Shown one piece after another: positions 50,938-61,984 of a DNA stretch of 64,000 nucleotides (positions within the stretch are counted from its first letter, which is position 1; every line of letters begins with the position of its first letter). The position numbers and the translations under genes were made by a program. Under the pieces are notes generated by a model. The model saw only the letters and a list, made by a program, of their open reading frames with translations, was not told the DNA's origin and searched no databases. This DNA comes from Cordylochernes scorpioides (Eukaryota > Arthropoda > Arachnida > Pseudoscorpiones > Chernetidae): positions 17,585,649 through 17,649,648 of the forward strand of contig CP092880.1 in assembly GCA_030710605.1 (NCBI GenBank). The letters are read 5' to 3'.

Positions 50938-51507
50938 ACGATATAAATGTATTTTTAAATATTTGAAATCAATGCATTACTTCAAGGCGCGCCTATTCAA
51001 TTCAATTTTATAGTATACTTTTTCAAGTATAAATTAGGAGCGTCAAATCTCAAAGCTCGAGATCACCAACTTTCTGCAAGCAACCTGTTTTGGATGAGTT
51101 TAAGTTACAAATGATCGCTTATGATATAGAAAATTTCATTTTTCAAAATATTATTCTTATGTTTGGCGTCGACATATTGAAAATAATGGATATATAGACA
51201 AATATTATGTAATTTTAACTATGAAAACTTTTTTAATTTTCAATCTTTCGATTACTAGCAACATATTTTAATGTTTCTCATATTTCCATGTCTTATTCAC
51301 CTTACTTGTATCCTATAAACAAACCACTGAGAGCTAACAATAGGGGAGCGAGCTGAGCGTGCATACATTCAATTTGATTTGCATAATTAGTTTGAATTCT
51401 CGATTAAAGATATTTTAGATTGAATCTCTAGTTCTGCGCTTTGTGAAAATCTCTGAGAAATCTGTTTATTGAAGATGATCTATTTTATTATTTAAAACTA
51501 TCGAATG
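50938..51507. other. AT-rich spacer
   Basis: No gene or repeat recognised. Confidence 0.5.
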
Positions 51508-51590
51508 TAACCGGCTTCGTACGGTTTTTACCTAAGTGAAAGTTTACTTAAAGAACATTTAGTAAATAATATTTTCGAAAAACATCCACT
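51508..51590 (-). mobile_element. decayed 3' end of Helitron family 2
   Basis: GTAACCGGCTTCGTACGG, then TGAAAGTTTACTTAAAGAAC is the complement of the family 2 terminus with CTAG lost. Confidence 0.5.
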
Positions 51591-51599
51591 TCCTACTTT

Positions 51600-51795
51600 C
51601 TTCGCACTATTTCTTTGCATATGTGCGTGTGTATGTGATTGTTAGTGTGCTGTGTATTAGTGTGTTAGGGTGTGGTGAATGTATATGTTATGGTGTCATG
51701 TATGTGAATTTGTGTGCGAGTGTGCATTTGTGTGTTCGATCGTATGTTTGTGGCGTATGTTGTGTATGTGGGTGTTTGTTAGTGTGCTGTGACAA
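51600..51795 (+). repeat. TG-rich minisatellite, block 1
   Basis: Irregular repeats of GTGTGTTAGTGTGTTGTG type with GTATGTG variants. Gag-only element 1 begins (its 3' end) in this tract. Confidence 0.8.
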
Positions 51796-53935
51796 TTGAC
51801 AATTAAACAACTTTATTGACATCTCGTCAATCTTTACACTCAAAGGGAGTTATAAGGTAATAATAATGGTAGGAATGAAGAGAGATATATACAATCGACG
51901 TAGCCCTCTCCGAGGGCACGTCCGGATCAGGAGCTTGAAGCCGCCTTGAATCTAGACAGATCCCTGCCATTTGGGGAGTTCATGTTCGGAACATGTTTGA
52001 TGTTAATGTCAAAGAATTTGTCGAGAAGAATCTTGTCTTCAGGCGTGAGTAGCCCGAGGAGGTGCTCCGTTTCTTCTTCGTAATAGACCGCGAGTATGAT
52101 ATCCATCCTGACCACATTATTCTTTTTATATATGGAGTGCAGGAATTCTGGATCCTTCAATCATATGGGTAACTTTTCTATGTCCACATCGCCCTCAGAA
52201 GTGAGAGCTATAGGGGGTGCAGGAGCGGTCAGGAGCTCATGGGTCATCGGTGTAGGTATTAGTAGCGGTGGGGCTACTGCGGCTGGTGCTGACTTCATCA
52301 CATGGGGAGTAGGCGGCGCCGGCCCAGCAGACTGAGGCTCAGTGAACCGACGGGGCGAAGTGTGGGCCGCGGGACCAACACTTGGCACCTCTGGAGATGG
52401 AGCAGGGGCCGCTGGAGCAGGAGGTAGTGCCTCCACAGCTGAGGCTGGGGGTGCCAGGGCAGGAGGCCGAGGATCAACTGGTCGATGGAGCACAGCCTGG
52501 TCCGCAGGACCAACATCGGATACCTCCATAGAATGGGCAGGGGGCGCTGGTGCAGGAATCGGCACCTCCACAGTTGGAGCAGGGGGTGCTGGTTGCCCTG
52601 GCTGCTGAGGTGCGACGAGTGACTCGGTACCTGTAGAAGAGGAGAGCAACGCCCTCCTAACGAGCATTGGGCAGCATGCCCTGCGGTGACCCTGCCTATG
52701 ACACTTTGAGCATTTTATGCCAAAGGTCAGGAAGGTCTGCAGGGTGTCCCCCTTGGTTCTGAAGTCCAGGCGGGTAGGCAGATGTCCAAGCATTACGCCG
52801 TTGTTGAGGAGGACGAAGGCCTCACGGCGGCCGTCGGCGTAGGTGTACTCGCCGAGCTTAAACTGCATGGGGGCGATGGATGTTACCCTGCCATATGGCT
52901 GCAACGCCTGGACGATGCTGTTGTCCTCGACAAAGAAGGGGAGGTTGCCAATGACAATCCTCTCAGCTCTTTTGCGGAAGGGGAATGTCCTGAGGAGCGT
53001 GCCCTCGATTTCAATGTTGTTTTCCAAGAGGACGTGGCCATTCATTCTGGTGATTTGCAGGATGTTCCTCGGCCTGCCGACCACCGCATCAACCGCCCGG
53101 AGGTACTGGTAGTGCGAGAAGTCCGAGCATTGTTCAATATATACGCAGTATTTCTGCGTGGAGGAGGCCTGTCGGCCTTGGCGTCCGCAATGTGAGCTCG
53201 CGTGGTCTTAATCTCCTGGACCTGCGGTGACCGCATCCTAGGTGTGCTTCATCGCGGAGCAGTGGTTGTCACTCTGCGCGGTACAGCACCGCTTGCCTGC
53301 GCTCCTGTAGTGCTGGAGGATCCCGATTCACGGCGCGGCTACTTGTGGCTCACCACGGTGAAACCGTCGCCGTTATTCTCCTCTTCCTCCACGCTCTCCG
53401 AACAATTCTTAGCAATATTTAGGGCGCTGTTAGAAGGCCTAGCCGCAATTCGATTCGCCACGGCAGTATTTGCATGAGTCATGCCAGCATGCAAATTTGC
53501 ATCTCTAGGAATTTTCCGATTTTCTTGATATGCATTCTTTCGAAAACCTATATTTGCTGATTTCTCAGCTCTGGTTTTCCCTTTCGAGCTGAGCCTTTCC
53601 GGCCTCTTTCTCCCTGGCTTCACCTTGGTGAAGCCGTCTGTTTCTTTCTCCATGGGGAGTTTATTCGCCCGATCGACGAGATTCGCCCAGCCCGTCGACG
53701 GCTTGCCTGCTCCAGGCTGATGGTTGGTGGTGGTCTTCTCCGTCGCCGGAGTAGTGCTGATTGCATCAGCAGTTGAAGATGGCAATTGGCTATCAGCCAA
53801 GGCCATTGATGATTCGGCGGGTGAGGAATCCCCCATAAAAATTTAAAATTACCCTTCTCATCGGAGGCGGTTATAAATTCCAAGCCAGCAAAGTTTGGGG
53901 CAGGAGCGCGCGCCGGTGCCTCCTCGCGATTTGTT
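51796..53935 (-). mobile_element. gag-only LINE-like element, copy 1
   Basis: A minus-strand element whose 3' end (complement of TGACAATTGACAATTAAACAAC TTTATTGAC, with an AATAAA signal) matches copies 2 and 3. It lies between TG-minisatellite tracts. Only an ORF1-type gene is present; there is no endonuclease or RT. Confidence 0.7.
51927..53883 (-). pseudogene. ORF1/Gag-like gene of element 1, broken
   Basis: The N-terminal frame (53836-53339, starting MGDSSPAESSMALADSQLP) is followed after a frameshift by an RRM-like segment (IVIGNLPFFVEDNS, about 52950), a CCHC knuckle (CSKCHRQGHRRACC) and a Pro/Ala-rich stretch. An in-frame TGA at 52161-52163 precedes a C-terminal segment (LKDPEFLHSIYKKN) ending at 51927. 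This is the build of LINE ORF1 proteins that bind element RNA. Family identity below that level is not established. Confidence 0.7.
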
Positions 53936-54003
53936 AGCGTGCTGTGTATTAGTGTGTTAGGGTGTATTGAATATATGTTATTGTGTCATGTATGTTTCTT
54001 TGT

Positions 54004-54240
54004 GTGCGAGTGACAATTTTGACAATTAAATAATTTTTATTGACCGCTGGTCAACAATTACTCACGAGGAGTCAAAAGGGCAAACTATGTACATTGATCA
54101 GGAGGGCAAGGCTATCCTTAGCTTGTGAATACCCCTGCGAATGGTGGGATGGCTGTTCCGAGTTCGCTCGAGAGTAGCGTCAAGGAAGCCCGCGAGGGTA
54201 CTCCCCTGCTCAGGTGAGAGATCCTTGAGTAGATCCAATC
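54004..54240 (-). mobile_element. gag-only element, copy 2 (3' fragment)
   Basis: The same 3' end (TGACAATTAAATAATTTTTATTG on +) and about 200 bases of the C-terminal coding part, again inserted between TGTG tracts. Confidence 0.65.
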
Positions 54241-54313
54241 TATCCTCGCGGTGTGCATTTGTGTGTTCGGCCATGTGTTTGTGACATATGTTGTGAATTT
54301 ATGTGTATGTACG

Positions 54314-54486
54314 TTTTTAAATATAAACATTAGACCTCCAGGGAAAAGATTATTTTTTACAAATCATTTATTTATAAATATCTCTAGCTTTCGGGCAAGA
54401 AAGCCCTTCTACAGGAAAGCTAGAGATATTTATAAATAAATCATTTGTAAAAAAAATATTTTCCCTGGAGGTCAAATGTTTGTATT
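54314..54486. repeat. fold-back element with Penelope-type motif at its centre
   Basis: Arms of about 70 bp (GACCTCCAGGGAAAA / TTTTCCCTGGAGGTC at the ends) around GCTTTCGGGCAAGAAAGCCC and TTCTACAGG. Confidence 0.8.
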
Positions 54487-54519
54487 TAAATATTGATTCA
54501 AGGAATTATTTAATCGAAT

Positions 54520-55020
54520 TGTGTGTGCGTGTTTCAGCGCGTGTGTTTGTGGCATTGTGTTGTTTGTATGTATCTATGTGTGTATGTGTTAATGTGTTGT
54601 GCCTGTATGTGTGTTAGTGTGTTGTGTATGTATGTTTATGCGTATATGTGTCAGTGTGTTGTGTACATGTGTGTCTGTGTGTGGACAAGTATATTTGTAT
54701 TCGCGCTTGTATGTTTGTGGTAGTGTGTTATTTGTATGTATCTATGTGCCTGTAGTAATGTGTTGTGCTTGTATGTGCGTACGTATGTTTATGCGTATAT
54801 GTGTTATTATGCCGTGTACATGTGTGTCTGTGTTTGAAAAAGTGTACTTGTGTTCGTGCTTGTATGTTTGTGCATTGTGTTGTTTATATGTATCTATGTG
54901 TTAGTGGTAGTGTGTTGTGTATGTATGTGTATGCGTTAGTGTATTATGTATATATGGGCCTGTGTGTAGACAAATGTACTTGTGTTCGTGCTTGTATGCT
55001 TGTGGTAGTGTGTTGTGTAT
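54520..55020 (+). repeat. TG-rich minisatellite, block 3
   Basis: Irregular higher-order repeats of TGTGTTAGTGTGTTGTGTATG type. 54801-54989 recurs inverted at 56759-56947, and about 54908-55020 recurs directly at 56949-57061. Confidence 0.85.
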
Positions 55021-56758
55021 GACAATTTTTTTTGACAATTAAATAATTTTATTGACTTTTAGTCAATGATTACACCCAAAGTCAATGGGAGAAACTACAA
55101 AAATTTACAATAAACTTGATTCTGTTAGGAGCGCAGAGCCAGCCTGAGCTCGTATATTCCCCTTTGAATTAAGGGGTGGTCATCGTGAGCATGTTCGGCG
55201 ACAGTGCCGAGAAACTCGGCGAGAGTGGCTTTGTGTCTGGGTCTAGATCTGAGAGACTTGAGGAGGTACTCCCTACTCTTGAGCCACATGATCGAATGTG
55301 AGAGGTTGTCAATATCTAGCCCCTTCTTGAGTAGGGGCCCCAAGGCCTGTTGATAGTTCTGCTCTTTGAACAGGTCAAATATCCGGTCAACGCACTTAGT
55401 CTCCAGCTCCACCTGGGTCAGGAATGGCAGTGGAGGCGGAGGTGTCGCCAAGGCCGGTGTTAGCTCTTCCCCATGGGGAGTGGGGGGTGTCGACTCAGCG
55501 AACCGAGGCGCAGGCGGTGGGGGTGCACAACGCTCTTTTTCCGTCATCGGATTGTCCTCCTCCATCTCCGTCGGGGCGGGCGGCGGAGGTGTCATCACAG
55601 CAGGCATCAGTTCTTCGCTGTGGGAAGTAGGCGGCGTAGGCCCAGAAGGCCGAGGCGCAGGCAGTGGGGGTGTTGAAGGCACTGCGGTAGGGGCGGTCCT
55701 CAGCTCTGACAAGACCTGTCGCAGGACTTTATAGATGTTACTATCCCCTCCGGGCCTCTGGCCCAAGAGTTGATGGATTAGGCCGGCGAGAGCGCCGCCC
55801 TGCGAGGGTGACAGGAGGGGTCCCCGCTTCCGAGCCTTGGTCTTCGAGGAGAGGATGTCCAAGACCTCCTCCCGCCCGAGGCCAAGGGCGTCCGTCTGGG
55901 CAAAGGAGATGCCCGGGTTCCTCTCGATGAAAGTCACGAGGCCTTCTCTCGTTGATGTTTTTGTCGAAGACGTGGAGGATGTAGAAATCTCCTCGATGAT
56001 GGACAACTCAAAGTCCGGTGTTGGGGCTGCAAGCACGTGACTCACAGGTGCCCGCAGGGACGGAGCACAGGTGGGTCACAGGGGTCACAGGTGGAGGGGC
56101 AGGAGACGCCTCCTCCATAGGTAAGGTCGGGGCCGCTGGTGGAGATGGCCGAGGTGCTGAAGATGGAGTCACAGCTCGGGCCGCAGGAGAAGCGCCAGAA
56201 TCCTCGACAGCTGAACTGGGAGGTGCTGGCGCAGGCGCGGCCGAGAACCGTTTAGGCAGTCCAGGCGCGGTCAGTGGTTGGAGTTTGGTGGGAGAGAGCG
56301 GTGGAGCCCGTCTGGAGGTGGTGGACTGCCCGTGGAGAAGGGGGCAGTTGGCTCTTCTGTGTCCCTGTCCGTGGCATCTAGAGCATTTGATGCCATATGT
56401 AAGGTAGGCCGGCCAAGCCTCACCTTTAATTTTAATTTCAAAGCGGGTGGGAAGCTTGTCAACGGTAACGCCGTCGTGGAGGAGAATAAAAGCCTCCCGA
56501 CGGCCGTCAGTGAAGTCAAATTCGCCAGCCCTTAGCAGTTTGGGGGCGATCGAGGTGATTCGTCCAAATCGGGAGAGGGCATTGATCACGGCGGCGTCCT
56601 CCACAAAGAAGGGTAGGTTCCCTATTGTGATTTTGATGGAGCGCTTCCTAAAGGGGAAGGTTCTAATGAGGGTTCCCTCGACCTCGAGGCCCTCCCGGAT
56701 CAGCCGTTCCGCCAGGGATCTGCTGGTGAGTCCAAGCAAGTAGTGCCCATGTAGCACT
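55021..56758 (-). mobile_element. gag-only LINE-like element, copy 3 (5' truncated)
   Basis: 3' end as in copies 1 and 2 (complement of TTTGACAATTAAATAATTTT). At its 5' end (56758) it stops within the coding region and joins an inverted copy of the target minisatellite. Confidence 0.7.
55125..56758 (-). pseudogene. ORF1/Gag-like gene of element 3, 5' truncated with one shift
   Basis: RRM-like segment (ITIGNLPFFVEDAA), CCHC knuckle (CSRCHGQGHRRANC) and a Pro-rich stretch in one frame down to about 56030. A shift then leads to a second frame (SSKTKARKRGPLL, GALAGLIHQLL, VDRIFDLFKEQNYQ) ending at 55125. Higher GC than the surroundings (many CCG/GCC codons) sets it apart. Confidence 0.72.
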
Positions 56759-56947
56759 ACGAACACAAGTACATTTGTCTACACACAGGCCCATATATAC
56801 ATAATACACTAACGCATACACATACATACACAACACACTACCACTAACACATAGATACATATAAACAACACAATGCACAAACATACAAGCACGAACACAA
56901 GTACACTTTTTCAAACACAGACACACATGTACACGGCATAATAACAC
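56759..56947 (-). repeat. inverted duplicate of the target minisatellite
   Basis: By eye a perfect reverse complement of 54801-54989 (189 bp). Confidence 0.9.
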
Positions 56948-56948
56948 A

Positions 56949-57061
56949 AGTGTGTTGTGTATGTATGTGTATGCGTTAGTGTATTGTGTATATATGGGCC
57001 TGTGTGTAGAAAATATACTTGTGTTCGTGCTTGTATGCTCGTGGTAGTGTGTTGTGTATGT
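56949..57061 (+). repeat. direct duplicate of the target minisatellite
   Basis: About 112 bp nearly identical to 54908-55020, the tract just before element 3. Confidence 0.85.
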
Positions 57062-58190
57062 TAAAACAGCTAAACTCCATTACTTTGAGGTTCCTATAAT
57101 ATCTCTCGCTACAGTAATTCAAAAGTAAGGTATTTAATTCAAATAGATAACAAGTAAAACAACATTATGCTTCGCTCTCAAATTTTTCTGAATTAAAATT
57201 ACCGAAATTTAATATTCCATACCAGGTGTATAATGTATTTGATATTTATTTATATTACGGTGGTGGCCCTATTATTTTAACAATCTTTATTTCCTCAAGT
57301 ATTTTATACATAGAAAGTTTATTCTATTGCCATTTTATTCTTTTATGTATGTTACAAGGTTCTACCAAAAGTTCGTAAACACTTGCAAAAAATTGATATA
57401 CCAATATTATTCGCCGTTATGTATAATGTATTTGTATTATGTATAAAGAAATTGCATCAGGTATTATTATGTATTCGCCAAGTAATAAAGAAACATAAAC
57501 TTTTGGGACAACCTTATAGAAAAGCGGAATAGTTTGGGTTAAAATAGTTTGCATTTCACCATAGCGTTTGTCTTTCCTAATTTTCTAAATGGCAATACAC
57601 GCTACAGCCTTTGATATATTTTTTTTATTAAAATTAGAGGATTTTTATGAGAATTATTTTCATTTGGAATACGGAATATATTTGTTATATATAATTTTTT
57701 TATAAACCTTATGGTAGAATATTGCAGGAATTCTACATGAAATATATTGCACTACTCTGCAACAAAGTTATTTTACTAATCAAGATGAAAAACTTTCAAG
57801 TACTTAGACCTCTTCTACAGATTTATTAAATAAATAAAACTGGTGAAGACATCAAATACACGCTACATACACGCTTGTTCGGTGGTACATATACTAAAAT
57901 TGGAACGATATGTGACCATACATGATAGACATTTACTCTAGAATGATGTAACGTAGGAAAAAAAGGAGAATTGAGACACCATTCGCCCAAATAATACCAT
58001 TTATTCGCTGAAAGAGTAACGAACGAAGGAAGGGATGCTGATGGAACACATAGTTGAATTAATTATTTAACTGCTAATTCAGTACATAGCTTCGTCCCTT
58101 TGGAACCTGCAGCTTGTAGGTCTGCTGGCTTGAATGGAATGTCAGGATTTCATCTACTTCCTCATATTGGGCGGCAATTTATTCAATTAC
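57062..58190. other. AT-rich DNA, no gene recognised
   Basis: Contains only short frames. A minus-strand stretch at about 58085-58180 (KLQVPKGRSY) is open but too short to assign. Confidence 0.5.
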
Positions 58191-58199
58191 AGTTAAACC

Positions 58200-58442
58200 T
58201 GTCTACAGCGCCCCCTTTTGGGACTCACCAAAATAGGGTACTATAGAGAGGGGATGCTATAGGCAGGTCACTTCTAATGTAAATCGCATCGTACTACGTA
58301 TTTAAAATCGGGCGCTATAGAAAGATGGTGCTATAGACAGGTCACTTTTAATGTAAATCGCATCGTACTACGTATTTAAAATTAGGCGTTATATAGAGAG
58401 GGAGGCGCTTTTTAGAGGGGGCGCTATAGACAGGTTTAACTG
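58200..58442. mobile_element. pogo-like MITE with internal duplication
   Basis: Ends CAGTTAAACCTGTCTA and TAGACAGGTTTAACTG with TA on both sides. A block of about 60 bp (CAGGTCACTT, AATGTAAATCGCATCGTACT) occurs twice inside. Confidence 0.88.
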
Positions 58443-58488
58443 TATATTCATCTAATAATTCATAAAAAAATAATGTAAAATATTATTA

Positions 58489-58665
58489 CAGTAAAACCTC
58501 CCTGTAAAGGACAACACCTAATTACAGAGCCAAAGTGTCCTTTAGAGAGAGATTTACTCTTACCGGAGAGCTACTAAATAGTAAAAATGGTAATTTTGAA
58601 AATGAAAACTATCCTTTATTGAGAGGTGTCCTCTAGCGCGAGTGTCCTCTCATGGAGGCTCTATG
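58489..58665. mobile_element. pogo/Tigger-like MITE, copy 3
   Basis: Ends CAGTAAAACCTCCCTGTAAA and GGAGGCTCTATGG, TA on both sides, same interior as 47094. Confidence 0.82.
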
Positions 58666-58935
58666 GTATTAGAGAGAAAAAACAGTTTATGTATTCATAG
58701 TTTATTTACAAATGCATCATTATGTTCTATTGCTTTTAGCCTCCCAATGTTCACGGTTGAAATTAATCTACTATAATATTCGCCTTAAATAGGTTTATAT
58801 GTATTTATGGTAGATGTCCTGAGATTTTTTTTTTGTTCGCTCGCTGATTGGTCCTTGACTATCACGTTACCCCAATCAGCCAATCAGCGCGCGTTGAGTT
58901 CATTTATAAATCGGGGTGCAATGGTTTGTTATCGC

Positions 58936-59007
58936 ACCTTGGTAGTATAGTGGTTAGTATTCACGCCTGTCACGCGGGCGACCGGGGTTCGATTCCCCGC
59001 CGGGGAG
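58936..59007 (+). tRNA. tRNA-Asp (GTC), possibly a pseudogene
   Basis: 72 bases: D arm GTAGTATAGTGGTTAGTAT, anticodon loop CTGTCAC and T arm GGGGTTCGATTCCCC are nearly those of animal tRNA-Asp, and a T run follows. The acceptor has a terminal A-A mismatch and two G-U pairs, and the anticodon stem has one mismatch (CACGC/GCGGG). Confidence 0.8.
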
Positions 59008-59019
59008 TTTTTTTCCCCA

Positions 59020-59580
59020 GGCCCCTCCAACAGTGCAATATATATAGTGTTTTGTATATATTCCGCTTTATGCGTCCATCGGGGCTCAAAAATCAACCAT
59101 TCTGGTCATCAGCCCCGTAAATAAAGATATCTCCTTTTGTTATCGCACTGGATGCATCGACACAAATCCAAGTGGGAGACGCAGCTACTACAAAACTCCC
59201 CTGTATTCGGCAAGCTGCTGCGATCATACCTGTTAATCGATTGAATTGAAACGTTGATTAATAGAATCTCGAAAGACCTGACAAATCCTTCACCCCAATG
59301 TTATAGAAAAAATTGACCGGAATCAGGTTGGTCGTGGAGATACGGTCACTCGTGTCTGCCGTCACCGAGTCTGGCGGTGGATACATCGAGAGAGCTATCC
59401 ACTCCGAATATCTTTATTTTTTAGACCTTGGGATGTTTTTTCCGAGCCAGATGTCGCTCTCCTTTAAATTACACTAACGACGATTGCAACTTCATTTCCG
59501 TTATGACGTTCCCGCTCGATCAGTTGCTTCGCCCAGGCCCCTAGCTCAGCTGAGCCATCGCCAACTTCCTTGCATATACA
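59020..59580. other. spacer, no gene recognised
   Basis: Mixed-composition DNA; GGGGCTCAAAAATCAACC at about 59082 suggests a retroelement tail. No frame of note. Confidence 0.45.
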
Positions 59581-59583
59581 TCA

Positions 59584-59770
59584 TATATAAAATAAAAAGG
59601 ATTTAAAAGCGCGAATGTTTCTTTTATACATAAAACGAACTTCTACTGCCCTTACTGCGATGAAAAAATATGTTGGGAGGGCTTGGCTCATCAGTGGTGA
59701 ACCCTCCCAGCGGTTTCGCCAATTTAATCCACCAGACCGCTTCTCAGAAGTTCGTTTTATGTATAAATAT
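59584..59770. mobile_element. short inverted-repeat element with permuted hammerhead module
   Basis: Inverted ends ACATAAAACGAACTTCT and AGAAGTTCGTTTTATGT flank the module, so the RNA would fold with the module inside a closing stem. Confidence 0.65.
59675..59740 (-). ncRNA. permuted hammerhead module, copy 2 (best copy)
   Basis: Minus strand in order: GCGGU (59736-59740), C (59735, cleavage base), UGGUGGA (59728-59734), UUAAAU linker, UGGC (59718-59721), GAAA (59714-59717) with CCGC, GGGAGGG (59702-59708), UUCACCA (59695-59701), CUGAUGA (59688-59694), GCCA (59684-59687), CCCUCCC (59675-59681). All four helices are fully complementary. Confidence 0.55.
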
Positions 59771-59984
59771 ATAAATAATATTTATTCATTACTTATGCTA
59801 ATTATTTGTATATATATAGACGGATCTTGATTTTGTATATTTTTATTCCTGTAGAAGGGCGACTTTGTGCCCGAAAGCTTGATTGTTTGTTCATAAAAGA
59901 AACTTATCCTCCTTATATTTGATTTTTCTCTCTTTATCAAGTTACTCCAGAGGATTTTAATTTATTAAATATTGGGAGAATAGA

Positions 59985-60493
59985 TAAAATGATGATTTTG
60001 TAATGTAGAAAATTAGGAAAGATAAAATTCAGGATGCCACGGCAATTTATTTGAGACAAGAATAATGATAATTAATATTGATTTTATCCAACTTATCAAG
60101 AATTTTTCAAGGCACCGGGGCAAAATGTTCACTTTATCGAGAAATTCAAATTTACGAGTTTCAAATTATCAAAATATATCTATTATTTTTTACATATGTT
60201 ATATTCAAATGACATTTATGTAGGGATAAGTTTATTGTTAATTTTCATTTTGATGTATTGTATATATTTGATCATTAATAAATTATTATTTAGGTATTAA
60301 AACTGCCTTTTTGTTCAAATACAGCAGCGTTTGAACGGGTAAAGCTAGGTGGAGCAGATAATCAAACATAAAGTTATCTTGCCAAGTATAGATTCAGTAG
60401 GGATTGGATGTATTCTAGAATTGTTTTAACAAATGTTCGTTAGAAAAACTTTCACTAGGGTAAAACCCGGGCGAAGCCGGGTACATCTGCTAG
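59985..60493 (+). mobile_element. Helitron-like family 2 element
   Basis: One copy of the 205-bp repeat, then the family 2 terminus GGGTAAAACCCGGGCGAAGC, CGGGTACATCTG and CTAG at 60490-60493. Confidence 0.65.
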
Positions 60494-60685
60494 TAGTATA
60501 TATATGTCGTAATACCTTGAAGAAGGTTGACATTCAGCCACACAAACACACACATGACTGAAATTTTGGTGAATGAATTATATATTGATACAATATATGC
60601 CTTTTTAATTAAATATCTATTTATGGATTGCTCTATTTTCAAAATATATATGTTTTTATATTTCTCTTTATGCAAACCGAATCAA

Positions 60686-60788
60686 AGAGAAAGGTTTGGC
60701 ACCAAACCAGATGAGACCTTGAATGAGATTACAACATATTTAGATCCTACACCAGCTGTGGAGAATTATCTGCCAACACAGCTGTAGT
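60686..60788 (+). pseudogene. NAGLU: possible NAGLU-like exon D, decayed
   Basis: Encodes ERFGTKPDETLNEITTYLDP, resembling the family segment with FGTDH......DTFNE (the conserved Asn-Glu pair of the active site). About five residues are missing between FGT and DETLNE. No clean splice sites. The assignment rests on FGT and D-T-NE spacing only. Confidence 0.4.
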
Positions 60789-60849
60789 ACATATGTACCT
60801 AAATAACTTTCTTTCCCGCTATCAACTCTATATGTGTGAAAATATATTA

Positions 60850-61600
60850 AAAACATTCTCACCTACTTTGTAATAAAGATAGGGAAACAAATATATAATT
60901 CACAGATTTTACCTGTTGTACCGTATCTTTGTTTATAAGATACAACATAAGCAATAAGGGAAGATTACAGAGTATCAAAATATAAATAATATAAACTGGC
61001 CTCGTGTCTATTTTGCAACGTGACAATATTATACAGTCCAGTATCTCTCATATGGCTAAACAGAGTCTCTCCTGGAGGCGCTATCTTATCAGGGACTGTT
61101 TCTGTTGAAAGACTTCCATGACTCTTAACCTGAAAAGGTAGATACTCTAATAAGAGATCACCTCCAGGAGAAACTCGGTTCAGCCATGGCTTTAGGCTTA
61201 TGTTTCTTATCAGATACTCTATGACAATAGGCTCTATAATAATATCAATGTATTTATTGATAGCACAAAGTTATTTACTAGTTATTATACATTAAGTTTA
61301 TCAGTTAGTGTTCTCTATGAGATTCACCAAACTCTGCGGCGCTGGCAGAGGCGCCATATTCATTGCACATAGTATGATGCATATATATAATTATCTTTTA
61401 TAAATAGTGCAGACTGTGCACTTTAGCATGTATTGAAAAGATGTCAATAAAATTATTTTAATTATCTAAAAATTGTCTATGAGATTCAGACTGTGCTTTT
61501 TATATGATATTAACACAAGTTACTATTCTTATCTCTTCATGACTTGGTCTCCATAGACCTAATCAAATCCATGGTCCGGCCAACCTCTCTGCTATCTAAT
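60850..61600. other. AT-rich DNA with short dispersed repeats
   Basis: 61055-61215 contains an imperfect inverted repeat (TCTCTCCTGGAGGCGC / CACCTCCAGGAGAAAC). 61380-61470 matches the complement of 32925-33000. No gene. Confidence 0.5.
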
Positions 61601-61612
61601 CAGAGAACTCAC

Positions 61613-61899
61613 GTCTACAATATGATCCATGCTTCCATAAAGACCCAAGACTCCTCCCTAGTTATGTAGCATGCACCAGAGAAACTGGCGGCCGAAGAAA
61701 GACTGAAGTCTGGAATACTGCGGGAAGAGTTCAGCTTGCAGGTCCAACACCAGTAGGCGATCCTGGAACATGGAAGAACACGTTGGGAATTCAGACAGCG
61801 ATGATTGGACTTTCCCGTGGGACGGCCATAAGGAATGCCTTGGCCTGTGGCAGATCTCAGAACTCCTGTTGGTAGTGAAACATCCAACCCTGTAGCATC
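61613..61899 (-). pseudogene. NAGLU: NAGLU-like exon E on the opposite strand, with stops
   Basis: Minus strand, between a ttag acceptor and a gtgagt donor. Encodes [13 protein letters not shown], then [16 protein letters not shown] and [13 protein letters not shown], then GLYGSMDHIVD. These match the family's LLQGW.F, RLLVLDL.AE and F.WCMLHNFGG landmarks closely. TGA replaces the Trp after EF, TAG replaces the aromatic residue after HN, and about 52 bases are extra before DRLLVL. It is a pseudogene. The orientation is opposite to exons A-D, so it is an inverted piece or a second copy. Confidence 0.82.
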
Positions 61900-61984
61900 C
61901 TAACACACATATCCCTTTACAACCAAGAAATCAAAATCAAGAATATGTTCAATTTATTCATGATAAAATTATGAAAAACATTTA

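Noticed and set aside
52096..53477. Plus-strand Gly/Ala-rich frames between 52 and 56 kb
   Set aside because: Antisense of the Pro/Ala-rich ORF1-like genes of the gag-only elements.
54523..55022. Cys/Val-rich frames in TG-rich DNA
   Set aside because: They are simple-sequence translations of TGTGTT repeats.
58848..59120. 90-codon frame spanning the tRNA-Asp
   Set aside because: It reads straight through the tRNA-like sequence and shows no protein similarity.
61613..61899. Plus-strand open frame ([14 protein letters not shown]...) as a separate gene
   Set aside because: It is the antisense of NAGLU-like exon E, whose minus-strand reading matches a known family.
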